64,000 bases of DNA from Thalassia testudinum (Eukaryota > Streptophyta > Magnoliopsida > Alismatales > Hydrocharitaceae). Where the stretch lies: positions 1 to 64,000 of the forward strand of contig JAZHRO010000022.1 of the NCBI GenBank assembly GCA_037157565.1, given 5' to 3'. How positions within the stretch are numbered: position 1 is the first letter of the stretch; every line of letters starts with the position of its first letter. The notes under the pieces were generated by a model, which saw only the letters and a program-made list of their open reading frames with translations, was not told the DNA's origin and made no database searches. Position numbers and translations under genes: made by a program. This document shows, piece after piece, positions 22,518-33,471 of the stretch.

Positions 22518-24093
22518 GGCACGGCTTTGCATTAACTCATTTTCTCTTTCTTGAAGTGGATCTCATCCCCTTCTCTTTCTTTCTTTTGCGTGTGCAGGAA
22601 CTACAGTGGGAAGGCGGGAATCTGGAAGAGAAAGCTCAAAGGTCCTTTTCTTCCCGCGAAAATTCAGGTTGGTTCCTCTTTCTAGTCACATAATTAATTA
22701 AAACTACCAAAAATATATTAAACTTGGCTTTCAGGACCCTAAACACTTAAATTAAGTGGAGTGGCGCATTTTAAAATCATTGTTTGCTTGTATGCTTCTT
22801 TAGCACCATTCCATTGCAAGTATTGGTGTTCTATTTTTCGGGTCTAGATTTCTGTCCAGACTTGAAAAATCGATTCCTAACACCACAGGCCTCCTAAAAT
22901 CATAAAATTTCATAGAGTGATTCTTAATTAAGTTTGGAACATCTGTTCCAAATTTCAGATCAATTGGATTTGTATTTAATTTTTAAAAATTCGTGGATTA
23001 CATAGGGGTCACACCCTCTAATCTTCCTGTTTTGCTACTGTCCGCGAATTTTCAAAATTTTTATACTCATCCAATTTTTGTGAAATTTATCTTGTTGGAA
23101 TACCTGTGAAATTTTACATATCATATAAAATTATAAAAATTTTCTGAGGTCGGTGGTAATACTGAAAAGTCTATAATACCCACGGATATTATTTCTGGAC
23201 TTTGACACCAGTACAATTAAAAATTCAAAACTATTATCAAACAAATTCCTAAAATCTTACAAAAATCTTTTCTGGAATCCTTGTTTGATTTTCTTCAAAG
23301 TAGTGGTGTTGTTTGACTTGTTTGGACCACTACTTAATTCTGAAAGCTAAAAATAATTCATTGGTAGTTAAATTTCTGTCTCAGGGATAATTGGTTTAGG
23401 GTTTCTTCTTTCTCTTTAGAGACTCAATTAAAAGGAAATATACAATCACACATACAACTTGTCTTTCCTTTGATTGTGAACTTTCAAACTTGTTTGAAAA
23501 CTTAAAGAGAAAAACCCTAAAATTCATTTAATTAAATCACATCCTAAAAGACAAAAATATAAAAAAAAAAAAAATTGTGTGACAACTTGATTTTCATTGG
23601 AGCCACTCTCCAATTCCTGCACACACAAAAAAAAATCAAATAACAGGGCAACAACCCAATAAACGCCCTCCACATTCCGTGTGCACTATAGAATCCTAGA
23701 CCTAATTAAAATTTGTAGCAACTTGACCCCTAAGGCTTTATCAACTTAGGCTTGCTATTTAGGTCTTAAGTTTTCTTTAGTTAGTACCAATTCTGTCATC
23801 TATATCTGGTGTTCAGGCTGAGGGGCCGTGTCAAACGACCAGGCGCGGGTTTGTACAAGCACCTGGGGTTTTCCCTGGGAAACGTTTGGGCCCAAACCTC
23901 CCCTTAAGCAACTTGGCTAGATTTGTTGATAGAACGGGTATTCACTATTGACTACTTATTTCCTATATAGATCAAGTCTTAGGTTATTATTATTAGGGAG
24001 TCACAATTAAGTTAGGTCTAGTTTTTGTTTGTTTGAATTGCACACTTTCTCTCATCTCTTTCTCTTCTCCTCCCCTCCCCGTTCTTCCATTTT
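22518..24093 (+). other. Element C 5' untranslated leader
   Basis: About 1.6 kb between the primer site and gag, AT-rich with an A-run near 23560-23574. No ORF with family resemblance is present. A long leader is normal for this lineage and would carry any packaging signal. Confidence 0.6.
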
Positions 24094-27000
24094 ATGCACG
24101 GGCGACGGTCTCAAAATCCGCACTTGGAAGGACCATTTGATTTCGCCCCCCACGTAAAAAGACCACTTTTTCTGTCTTCTCCTGAAAAAATGGAAACACA
24201 ACAAAATAGGTCCACTGACCCTTCCACGTCTACCTCTAACCCCACCTCTAACCCTAATTCTAACCCTTCCACCCAAAACCCAACCACCAGTAACTTCCCA
24301 CACTTGGAGCTCCCCAATCTTGAGTTGCCCCACACACAACATCAAGACCCCCTACCTGATCTTTTAAAATTGATGGCCGATCAGATTAATAAATTAAATT
24401 CCAATCAACAAACATTGACTAGGAACATCCAAAACCTAGCCAATCCAAGGCCAAACCCACCACCCCGTCAGCAGCCTGTTGTTCCTCTAAAAGATTTCTA
24501 TGATCCGTCTTATTATGAGGAACGACCAGGGGTGGTCATACCGAAGGGGGACTTTGAGATCAAGCCAGCCGTCCTGAACCTGATTAAACACTTTCATGGC
24601 CTTCCTAGGGAAGACCCTTTCAGCCACCTTGAAGAACTAACTCTTCTTGCACAGACAACCCGTTCCCGAAATGTGCAAGAAGACATATGGCTGATGCGGC
24701 TTTTTCCATTATCTCTTAAAGATAAGGCCGCTTATTGGTTCAGGACCATTGGCCGACCCATTACAACATGGCCTCAACTCAAGAGTGCCTTCCTCAAGAA
24801 ATTCTTTCCCATAGGTCGTACCAATTCCTTACGAAGATCTATTACGACCTTTCACCAAAAATCTGGTGAAACTTTCCATGATTCTTGGGAAAGATTTCAA
24901 GACCTTTTAAGAAGTTGCCCGCACCACGAGATTCCTTTATGGCAGCTCGTGCAAATCTTCTATCATGGATTAGAAGATCAAATCCGACAGTTTGTCGACG
25001 CCTCGTGTGGCGGCAACTTTTTAAATAAAGATGCAGAAAGTGCCTATGACCTGTTCGAAGAAATGAGTGAAAACTCATTTAATCAAGCTTCCATGAACAC
25101 ATTTTGCAGAACCCAAAACCCGCAGTTTGGTGTTCATGAAATAGGCGCTCAATCTATCCCAGTCGCCCAAGACGATCTTCAAATGATCGCTCAGAAACTC
25201 GACCAGATGCATATTAATCAGAAGAAAATTGAGGAAAGACTCGCCACATCAATTCAAGCTCCACGCCCACATCTAACCCAACCTAACTTTCCACGAAGAG
25301 AAAATTTGCACAATCTCAACACCACTCCTGCTGATTATTCTGAGGTTGCCCATGATTCACTGGGGAATTTCAATTATCCAGATCTTAACCCCACCCAAAA
25401 TATTTCTGCCATCCAGGAGCCCTTTAAAAATTCTTCCAATTGGAAAAATTACCCGAACTACTCCTGGAATAATCAAGTTTCCTCCCAACCATATCATTTT
25501 AATGGGTATGGGTCGAATCCAAATTTCCATCCTGGGCCATCCCAACAAGATATCAATGCCCAGATGCTACGGACCCTGCAAGATATGCAAACAAAAATGA
25601 CGGAAGTAACCCGCAACATCACAAATCTGAACAATCAGATTGGGGTTGCTCCCACGCAAAGACCTGTAGGACATCTTCCGTCCCAACCCATACCCAATCC
25701 CAATCACCAAGGGAACCATTATATGGGCAGAAATCCACATTATCCAAATCAGCCTCCTCCTAATCCACCTCAGCAGCCGCCCAGGTTCCTGCAATCACAG
25801 GCCCCCCCACCTCCTCCAAATAATAATCCGACTGCACATGCAGTTACCTTGAGAAGTGGGAAAACCACCACTGACCCCGAGCCTTCACACGAACCTGGTA
25901 AGATACCTGTGCAAATTGACTCCCCACCTCCCCATCAGGAAGAAAAAGAACAACAAAAATCTCAAGACAAGATTCCTATCCCTTTCCCACAAGCTCTCTA
26001 CCCTACCACCAACAAAAGAAAGAAATCTGAGCCCACTACAGAAGAACTCATGGAGCTATTTGGGCAAGTTCATATCAATATCCCTCTCCTAGATGCCATT
26101 AAATATATACCTGCCTATGCTAAATTTTTAAAGGAGATTTGTACTCCTAAAAGGCAGGCCAAAAATCTAGGACAGGTGCATCTTTCGGAGACAGTAAGCT
26201 CTGTCATACAGAGTAAGCTGCCTCCTAAGATGAAAGATCCGGGGGCGCCTTTAATTTCTGTAATTATTGATGACACTACATTTAATCGCGCCCTCCTTGA
26301 TCTTGGTGCCTCTGTAAATATTATTCCCACAAGTTTATTCGAAGAATTTCAGATCGGTGAATTAAAACCCGTCGAGGTTACCCTGCAATTAGCCGACCGA
26401 TCTACAATCAAACCTCGTGGGATTGTCGAGGATGTATTAGTCAAGGTCCAGAATTGTGTCTTCCCTGCAGACTTTCTGGTTCTTGACATTGAGGCACCCG
26501 AATCATTACTGGACTCCCCGATAATCCTTGGACGCCCCTTTTTGGCTACTGCAAAGGCAAATATCAATTGCCACACAGGCAAAATGGATATCAACTGTGC
26601 AGGCCAAACTATCACCTTAGATATTTTTAAATCCTCCAGGAGATTCCATGATGATAACTTCTTTGAGGACTCAGATACTGAAATTTCTAATATGGTGGAG
26701 GAGACAATGTTAATAGATACCCTTACCGACCACAGTTTTTTTGAGGACTCTGATTCAGACTCAGTGGTCGGCGAGATCTGTGATCCGGAAACTTGTCTTG
26801 ACTCCAAATTTGTTCCTGATACCCCCCCTAACCCACCCACTATTCACGCACCTAATTTTTCCACACTAACTCACCATTCCTTCCCCGACCCCTTTCTTAC
26901 GGACCTGCCACCAACCCCGCCCGAGTTTGGCACCCAACCTGAATTAAAACCATGGCCAGACTCGGGCCACACTTATCAATTTCCATCTCACTTTGATCCC

Positions 27001-27120
27001 AATATTATTTCTAATCAATTTTCTAGGGATCTAGACGAAGACACCTTTTTTGCGGGCATCCAAGTGTCCAATTATTTACATGATTTTCCGTCTTCTGTGC
27101 ATACCTTCACGCCCGGCTGA
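24094..27120 (+). CDS. gag-pro: Gag-aspartic protease polyprotein of element C (intact)
   Basis: An intact ORF of 1,008 codons (an alternative start at 24190 would give 976). Gag forms the cytoplasmic particle that packages the element RNA, and the protease cuts the polyprotein. A low-complexity N terminus (Pro, Asn, Thr) is followed by a retrotransposon gag domain at about residues 170-320 (DPFSHLEELTLLAQ, RLFPLSLKDKAAYWF, SAFLKKFFPIG, FYHGLEDQIRQFVDASCGG). A Pro/Asn/Gln-rich linker contains HAVTLRSGK (about 585), a lineage hallmark. The retropepsin lies at about 715-850 with active-site motif DLGAS (Asp about 736), LQLADRS and ILGRPFLATAKA. No CCHC zinc knuckle is visible. The last 150 residues are acidic and low complexity, with no RT following. 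Confidence 0.95.
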   Translation: MHGRRSQNPHLEGPFDFAPHVKRPLFLSSPEKMETQQNRSTDPSTSTSNPTSNPNSNPSTQNPTTSNFPHLELPNLELPHTQHQDPLPDLLKLMADQINKLNSNQQTLTRNIQNLANPRPNPPPRQQPVVPLKDFYDPSYYEERPGVVIPKGDFEIKPAVLNLIKHFHGLPREDPFSHLEELTLLAQTTRSRNVQEDIWLMRLFPLSLKDKAAYWFRTIGRPITTWPQLKSAFLKKFFPIGRTNSLRRSITTFHQKSGETFHDSWERFQDLLRSCPHHEIPLWQLVQIFYHGLEDQIRQFVDASCGGNFLNKDAESAYDLFEEMSENSFNQASMNTFCRTQNPQFGVHEIGAQSIPVAQDDLQMIAQKLDQMHINQKKIEERLATSIQAPRPHLTQPNFPRRENLHNLNTTPADYSEVAHDSLGNFNYPDLNPTQNISAIQEPFKNSSNWKNYPNYSWNNQVSSQPYHFNGYGSNPNFHPGPSQQDINAQMLRTLQDMQTKMTEVTRNITNLNNQIGVAPTQRPVGHLPSQPIPNPNHQGNHYMGRNPHYPNQPPPNPPQQPPRFLQSQAPPPPPNNNPTAHAVTLRSGKTTTDPEPSHEPGKIPVQIDSPPPHQEEKEQQKSQDKIPIPFPQALYPTTNKRKKSEPTTEELMELFGQVHINIPLLDAIKYIPAYAKFLKEICTPKRQAKNLGQVHLSETVSSVIQSKLPPKMKDPGAPLISVIIDDTTFNRALLDLGASVNIIPTSLFEEFQIGELKPVEVTLQLADRSTIKPRGIVEDVLVKVQNCVFPADFLVLDIEAPESLLDSPIILGRPFLATAKANINCHTGKMDINCAGQTITLDIFKSSRRFHDDNFFEDSDTEISNMVEETMLIDTLTDHSFFEDSDSDSVVGEICDPETCLDSKFVPDTPPNPPTIHAPNFSTLTHHSFPDPFLTDLPPTPPEFGTQPELKPWPDSGHTYQFPSHFDPNIISNQFSRDLDEDTFFAGIQVSNYLHDFPSSVHTFTPG

Positions 27121-28553
27121 ATGGCGTAAAAGATAGCACTAGATGGGAGGTAACCCATCATTTTCTTGCTTTCCTTTTTTCTTCTTTTTCCAGGTTTTGT
27201 TCATCCTAAACCCGACCGTCATCACTAAGGTGATCCCTTTTCCCTCCTAATGCATGAGGACATGGCATATCTTAAGCATGGGGGGGTGTTTTTAAATTTT
27301 TACGATCGATTCAGGATTTTCAAAACCTAAAAACATGCATTTTTGTTTAATTTATTTCCTGCTTGCATACCCAAAAAAATAAAAAATAAAAAAAAAAAAT
27401 ATATATATATATTGAAAACTTTTTGAGGAAAAATTTTGAAATCGGAACTACGGTCGAAAAATTCACTTCTGGTACAATGGGATTTAATCTTTAACAAACT
27501 AAGGATGAGGATATGGATCTGATCATTAGAATTCCAGGGTCTATTTTAGACTAGATCAGATATCCTTCTCTAAAATTCCACCTGAACTCATGATAGTTCA
27601 GGTGACTTGATCCTATTTTGTAATATGGAAAGTATTTGACTTAGTTTTTGATTCAAAAACCTGCGGTTCTTGAGAAACTTCTTGTGTCAATTTTCACACA
27701 CAAGCTAACACTTAAAAATAACTAAAAATTTGAAAAACTCCCTTGTTTGGATTTAGTAAAAGTATGAAGCAGATCATTGGTTTGAGTTCCCACCGTCGAG
27801 AAGAAGGAAAAAAACCTTCCTTGAGGACACGATGTCAACATGTTACCGCCTCGGTGCTGCTCTATATCTATATTTCATATCTTTAGACGGAGCATTAAAG
27901 CGCATTTCAGCAGCTCAAGTGTCTTGGACGGTGCTCTACCTATAGCGTCGGAGCAAGAGCTTGAGTTTGCTTGGAGCGCCCCTTTTCACCGCATCGTGTT
28001 TTGGGGTTGTGAGCTCCTGGGTGGTGTCATGGACAGTGCTATCCCGAAGTACTGGCGCCAGAGCCCCCTCGAGGAATGGTAATGGGAATGATGATACCGA
28101 CACATTTGTTGTAAGACTAAGCTAAAAATAAGCATGGGGGAGAAAAAAAAAAAAAAAATAATAATAATAATAATAACACATCCTTATTAAGGTTGGCTTT
28201 TCACAAGCACCGACACAAGGTTTTAAAGGAATTTGCAAGTTGCGAATCAGATTCACGAGCCAGAAAAATCCTAAAAACAAACATTTCAAGTCATCTGAAT
28301 TAACAAGGGGTTAATTTGTGAATTTTCTGAGGATATACTGATCCCGTTCTATCTAATGGTTGGATCCAAAAACAAATCCTGATGTTTATCTTCAACAAAT
28401 CCCGTATCTCCTGTGTTTTAATCTACCAAGGTCCCTTAATCTCTTTTTCTCCTCAAAAGTCAAAAAAATTAGATTTCCCAAAAATTCCGTTTCCCAAAAA
28501 AAAAAAAAATTAATGTTTTGCTAAGAGACTAGCAAAAGATAAGCATGGGGGTG
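27121..28553 (+). other. Element C 3' non-coding region with hairpin and three PPT-like sites
   Basis: Right after the stop a hairpin GATGGG-AGGTAA-CCCATC (27142-27159) resembles the GGGAGG(C/T)AACCC element seen downstream of gag-pol in plant gypsy elements. AAGCATGGGGG occurs three times: 27274-27284, 28130-28140 and 28541-28551; the last adjoins the LTR and is the functional polypurine tract. Poly(A) and (AAT)n tracts lie at 27385-27395 and 28142-28178. A small frame at 27840-28082 has no family resemblance and is not called. Confidence 0.75.
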
Positions 28554-30779
28554 TGATAAACACCAGTTTATCATCATTTTTATGCTTTAAAACTAACCTA
28601 GCTCTTAGGATTTTACTCCGCAAACGGGTTTTTGGGCTGCATTTAGGCATAAATTAGGATAGGCATGCATTGCATTTTTTATTATTGTTTTAATGTGTTT
28701 TTGTGAGTGTTAGGGATGTACAGATTCACAGATCCCTAAAACCCTAGCACTCAAGAAGGCAATTGGTGAAGGAGAAGCCCAGACTAGTTGGAACCCAGCT
28801 TGATCCAGCTCACCGCAGCTGGAACCTAGCTTACTTGAACTAGGGTTAGCTCATTCCAGCTCCATTCAGCTAATCTCAGCTGGATGGCAGCTCAAGAGAG
28901 TTCATCTTAGCTCACCCTAGCTCAAGTCAGCTCAGATCCATCTCAACTTAGCTGAGTCTAGCTCATCTCAGCTCCCACTAGTTCACAGGGAGCTCTAGCT
29001 AGCTCAGCTGAGTTGACAGGAGTTCACCCCAGCTCAGATCCAGCTACATCTAGCTCCCCTCAACTCCAGCCAGCTGAAGAAGAATTCATCTCAGCTCAGG
29101 AAGCTCAAGTCCAGCTCCCGGGGATTCAGCTTAGCTCATCTCAGTTGAGCTAAGCTACCTTAGCTGCCTCAACCAGCTTGATTCTCCCCGATAGCACCAG
29201 ACCTAGCTCACCTTAGCTCATTTTGGTAGAAGCTAGCTCACTTTAGCTTGGCTTAGCAACTAGCAAAGAACTAGCAAGCTAAGCCAGCTAGAGTAGCCCC
29301 ATGCCAGCCTCTTCAGCAGCAGCCAGCTCCAGCTCCAGCTCCAGACTTCTTCTCCTCAGCTCCTTCCTCCAAACCCTAGCTCCAACACCTTCTCCTCTAC
29401 TCCTCCATTAGCTAAGCTAGCTTAGCTTAGCTTACCTTAGCTATGCTCCAACTTCTTTGGCTTGTACCACCCCAAAAACCCACCTACCAACTCCACCCAA
29501 CTAGCTCCACCTAAGCTCCACATAAGCTAACCTACTTGGCACCAACCTAACCTACCCACCACCTCCAAAAGACACCTAAAAGTGGCACCAAAAACTACCC
29601 ATAACCACCCCTTAATGGCGCCACTTTTCCCTCCAAAATCCCCCCTCATCTCCACCACACAATCCTCCTTGAATCCATCTCCACCATCCACCTAACCCCC
29701 CTTCTAGAAGACCCCATGTTGGCGCCAACATGGGGGTGTCTCTCCACCACCAAAAGACACCAACACCACCATAACCACCCCCTTTAACACCCCTTGGGGT
29801 GGCGCCAACTCACCCTAGCCATAGGATCACCAACCACCCTCATCCTTCCATCCTAGCCCTCCATTTCAAGGGGCACCTTAACCCCCCATCCTATTCCATA
29901 AAAAGCCACCACCTACCACCATTTTGGGGCATCCTCCCTTAGTATATTTTCTACCTAAACAACCTATACCTACGGCCAAGAAGAAGGAGTAGAGAAGGAG
30001 ATTAAAGGGGCACATCACCAGCCCTTTTGGTGCCTTCTTCTCCCCACTCTCTTCAACTTGGGCCACGCCAAGGAGGAGGACTCTCCCACTTCAAGGAGGA
30101 CGGCCAGGCAAAGGAGAAAAGCTTAGGGTGGACGTCCACCCTTGGAGAGAAACTTAGGGCACGCCCCCTTAGGGCTTGCCTTGGAGGTCATCACTTTGGC
30201 GGAGTACTGCAAGGAAGGAGTTGAAGGATCCTTTTCAAGCTTGGGAGCCACCAACCTTGGAGCAAGAAGCCCTCTTCTTCACCATCTATTTAGAGGATTT
30301 GTGTTTTCTTTTACTTCAATTATCAAGTGGTAGAAGCATTCCTCTACTAGGCATTTTTGTTAAACACTTTATCACTTATCTAGTTGCCTTTTTCGCATAT
30401 CTTGTTTGCATTTCTTTTTGCTTATTTTCAGCATTCTTCACTTCCTCTCCCTAATTATTCTAGGTCTCCACTTGCCTAGAGTGAGCTTAGGGAGAGGCTC
30501 TACTTGCTACTTTAGAGTTGTTTACTTAATTGGAAGTGTAAACACTTTTCCCGCCATCAGTTCGCATGTTGCCTTAGTTCAAAAATAAAGAAAAATGGTA
30601 TATTGAAAATTACCAAAAAGAAAGTTGAGATATATTCCAAGCAAGAGAATCAATTTTGCAACCATATTGCCTCCTTGGACGACCCTAGATACTCCCCTAT
30701 CTAGGAATATAAATTTAAGAGTTGATCGATTTTGCGCGTTACAACGACGTATTTAACAAACCGCGTATTTTCGCCGTCA
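28554..30779 (+). repeat. 3' LTR of element C
   Basis: Same length as the 5' LTR (2,226 bp) and nearly identical to it. It ends CGCCGTCA followed by the TSD CCTGT (30780-30784), which matches 20264-20268. Its TATA site is changed to CATAAAA (29897-29903). Confidence 0.95.
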
Positions 30780-31202
30780 CCTGTGCGAGCAGACCCGCGA
30801 TTCCTCTCTCTCTCTCTTTTTCCCTCTCTCTCTGCGGCTGCAGACCTGCCGCGCACTCTCTCCCTCCTCCTCGTGCGGCCTTAAAAGGCCATGCCTCCCC
30901 TCATGTCATCTCCACCGTCCCCTTCCTCTTCTCCTTCCTGTGCGCGAGAGCGAGCAAGCACGAGGGCGGCAACGGCGGCCGCAGTGAGCGCGGAGGAGGT
31001 GCGGCGTGCGAGGGCGGAGCTCTGCCGTGAGGGCGAGCTCGCCGGAGCGGCTTGGCCGGCTGGCGGAGGGCGCAGGGGGCGCGGAATGACGCGGAGAGGG
31101 ACCTGCTGCGGTCTGAGCAGCAGACGCGCGGGGTGCGACGCGGGCGGCGTCGCGAGCGGAGGCCGAGTGGCACCCTAATTCTGGAAAAAAATTCCCAGAA
31201 TC

Positions 31203-31550
31203 AGACGTCTGGGTTGATAGCCAAACGGCGAGGGAGACGTCTGGAAGCTCATACAGACGTCTGAAAGGTGAGTTTTCCGCTTTCTTCTTCCTTCCTGTCG
31301 ACTGACCGTACTGAGGGAGGGAGTTGGCTGTGTGCAGGCTCGCTGATTCGCCATCGTTTGCGAATCAGACATATGGCTGTTGTACCAGACGGCGGAAGCG
31401 ACCTCCAGACGTCCGGGGTGACCATAGGATGTCTTGGAGCTAGGCCAGACGTCCCCGCAGACTTCTGGACGTCTGGGAAACCACGGTGAGCAGGTAATTC
31501 TCTGATCCACTTTTTAAGACGTCTGGAAGAAGTTCCAGATGTCTGATTTT
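31203..31550. promoter_or_regulatory. GACGTC palindrome array, second cluster of the split solo LTR
   Basis: Copies such as CAGACGTCTGG, CAGACGTCTGA and CCAGACGTCC recur at 31203, 31236, 31255, 31407, 31447, 31467 and 31517, with decayed GATGTC near 31542. Confidence 0.6.
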
Positions 31551-33329
31551 GCACAGTATCGTCTTTTTCGACCCGTTTAGGGCCCGTTCGGGCTCCGTTT
31601 TCCGCAATTCGAGTTGCGTTCTTTTCAAAATTAATTCCTCTACCCGTCTACAGTAGCTATGTACTATTTTGAGACTTTCCTTGTGTTTGATCCTTGTGAT
31701 AGGACCTCGTTCAGTTGCAGTCTTGGGAGTCGCGGAGGCACGCGGGATTCCCGATCACGCCCCCATTACTCCCGTTGTACCTGGTAGAGTGGCTTTAAGT
31801 TATTAATAAAATCTGTTAAATTATGAAACCATAAATAAAACCTAGGACATTGCATGAATCCTAGGAATGAGAAATAGATGGAATGATAGCTCCTAGGTGT
31901 TGCATGAATCCTAGGACCGGAAAACTAGATTGTATGATAGATCCTAGGATATGGCATGAATCCTAGGATGGGAAAACTAGTGGAATGTATAATACTGCAG
32001 TCTTGGAAAATGGAAAGAGATATAAAGCTGCCTGTAATTTGAATTAACAGCTGCCTGTTGTGAATAGATAACGTGGTTGAGAACATGGATTGTAAGAATG
32101 TGAAACTGGAAAGTGAAACCTGGATGTTTGAGTAAAAAGGATGGAACCCTACGGGGAAGTAAGAGTAGAACTCCTGGAAAGTGAATGGAATAGTTTTGGG
32201 GAAGTGAGCTGGCTCTTGAGTACGGAGTACCAAGGAGAGCGACTGTCCCCCCTGTTTAGTGCAGAGCGGAGCCAGCCGCCCCAGGGACCCGGGGTTAGGA
32301 CTGGCCACTCTGTACTGACTTGTTGGCCCTCGTGTACGTAGTACCGAGGAGAGCTACTAGTGTAGGGAGGTACTAGCTACCCCACGGGCCCCGGGGTTCT
32401 GCTAGCCTCCCACACCGACTTGTTAGGCCCCCTGGGGCAAACCAGGGTAGTCAGGCGAGGGTGCGCGGACTGTGGAGGGGCAAGGCCCCGGTTTGGTTAC
32501 TGTGGAGGGGTTGGACCCCTGTTACTGAGAGGGCTCTGCCCTGTACTGGTTCCGTGCTGTGCTTTGGGCGCACCCGTTAACGGAAACGACTGACTGCGTG
32601 CCAGTACGGGTTAGCTACCTGTGCGTTTATCGCGCGTGCCGTAGTCACCGTTACGTCTGTCAGTGACCTTGGGGTGGTTGACTGAGGGTAGGATCACCAC
32701 AGGGGACTCTCCCGGCCAGGAGAGCACCACGTGCTACTTCTACTTTTTGGAAAAGACTGCAATCAAGATCGTTCCCATGAGGAACATTCGAGATCAAGTA
32801 AAAGATCTGAGAAATAAATGAAATAGTGAGACAATTGAAAGATGTAAATAAAGAAAGTAATAGAACATAACAGCTACTGTACACTCTACTGTTGTCTTTA
32901 CTTTTAGTTGCCACTCTACTAAGCGTTTTGCTGACGTGTTACACTCGTTACCTTTTTCAAGACCAGGTGTTGAGCAGCCAGGGTCAGCGGCTGCAGAGGA
33001 CGCTGGGCCGAGTAGGGTCCAGTAGAGTTTACCACAGTCTTTTGTACCTCTTTTGTTTCTGTTATAGTGAGTAGTTCTTGTTTCCGCTGTACTTTCTTTA
33101 CCTGCAGTTCATGTTATATGATAAATGTTATTCTACTGTTGTGGTGGTATCTACTGTAGTAGTTTCTTTCCTTACTGCTGTACTTTCTTACTGTTAGTTA
33201 TATTCATGCTGAATGTGGTTTATTTTACTGCTCTTTTGGTTACTTCCTCGTTGGACGACTAGGTCTTGGGATTAGTCGAGTCGGTCCGGTTCTCGTGTCT
33301 CGTAGGGACTCGGGAACCGGGTCGTTACA

Positions 33330-33471
33330 GTTGGCCAATGACGAAGTTGAGGGAGGAGGGAAGGGATAGGAAGAGGAGGTGGACCGCACCACTATCCCAC
33401 TAGTTTGGAAGGAGGGAACGTAGAGAAAGGGGAGAGAGGGGGGTCATTGGAGAGAAGGGAGAGAAGGGGGT
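33330..33471. other. 142-bp purine-rich spacer between two independent insertions
   Basis: It starts with the right GTTGG TSD copy of the solo LTR and ends with the left GGGGT TSD copy of element B (33467-33471). It is the pre-insertion locus and continues at 19850-20093 on the left and 50073 onward on the right. Confidence 0.75.

Larger units (their letters stand above)
20269..30779 (+). mobile_element. Element C: young Gag-protease-only Ty3/gypsy LTR retrotransposon
   Basis: This is a structurally complete 10,511-bp element. It has 5-bp TSD CCTGT (20264-20268 and 30780-30784), two LTRs of exactly 2,226 bp starting TGATAAACACC and ending CGCCGTCA, and a primer site complementary to tRNA-Asp (22500-22517). 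One 3-kb ORF encodes Gag plus aspartic protease, and a polypurine tract (28541-28553) precedes the 3' LTR. Between the gag-protease stop (27120) and the 3' LTR there is only 1.4 kb and no trace of RT, RNase H or integrase. It is therefore non-autonomous but was recently mobile: I find only four substitutions between its LTRs. It lies inside the solo LTR at 20099-33329. Confidence 0.95.
20099..33329 (+). mobile_element. Solo LTR of the chromovirus-B family, split by element C
   Basis: The two outer parts (20099-20268 and 30785-33329) form one 2,715-bp LTR beginning TGTTACGAACG and ending GGGTCGTTACA, flanked by the 5-bp repeat GTTGG (20094-20098 and 33330-33334). It has no internal region, so it is a solo LTR. 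Its end (GGGAACCGGGTCGTTACA) matches the LTR ends of element B on the opposite strand. It carries GACGTC palindrome arrays at 20112-20226 and 31203-31550 and diverged CCTAGGA tandem repeats at 31840-31975. Element C occupies 20269-30779 with its own TSD. Confidence 0.88.

Noticed and set aside
24052..24345. Minus-strand frames opposite the start of gag
   Set aside because: Shadows of the low-complexity Pro/Asn/Thr coding region of gag.
27840..28082. 80-codon frame in the element C 3' region, possible env-like gene
   Set aside because: Too short, no signal peptide, transmembrane segment or similarity; it sits between polypurine-tract-like repeats.
30891..31510. GC-rich overlapping frames (several, both strands)
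   Set aside because: They fall in the solo LTR around its GACGTC array; low-complexity Ala/Arg/Ser translations without domains.
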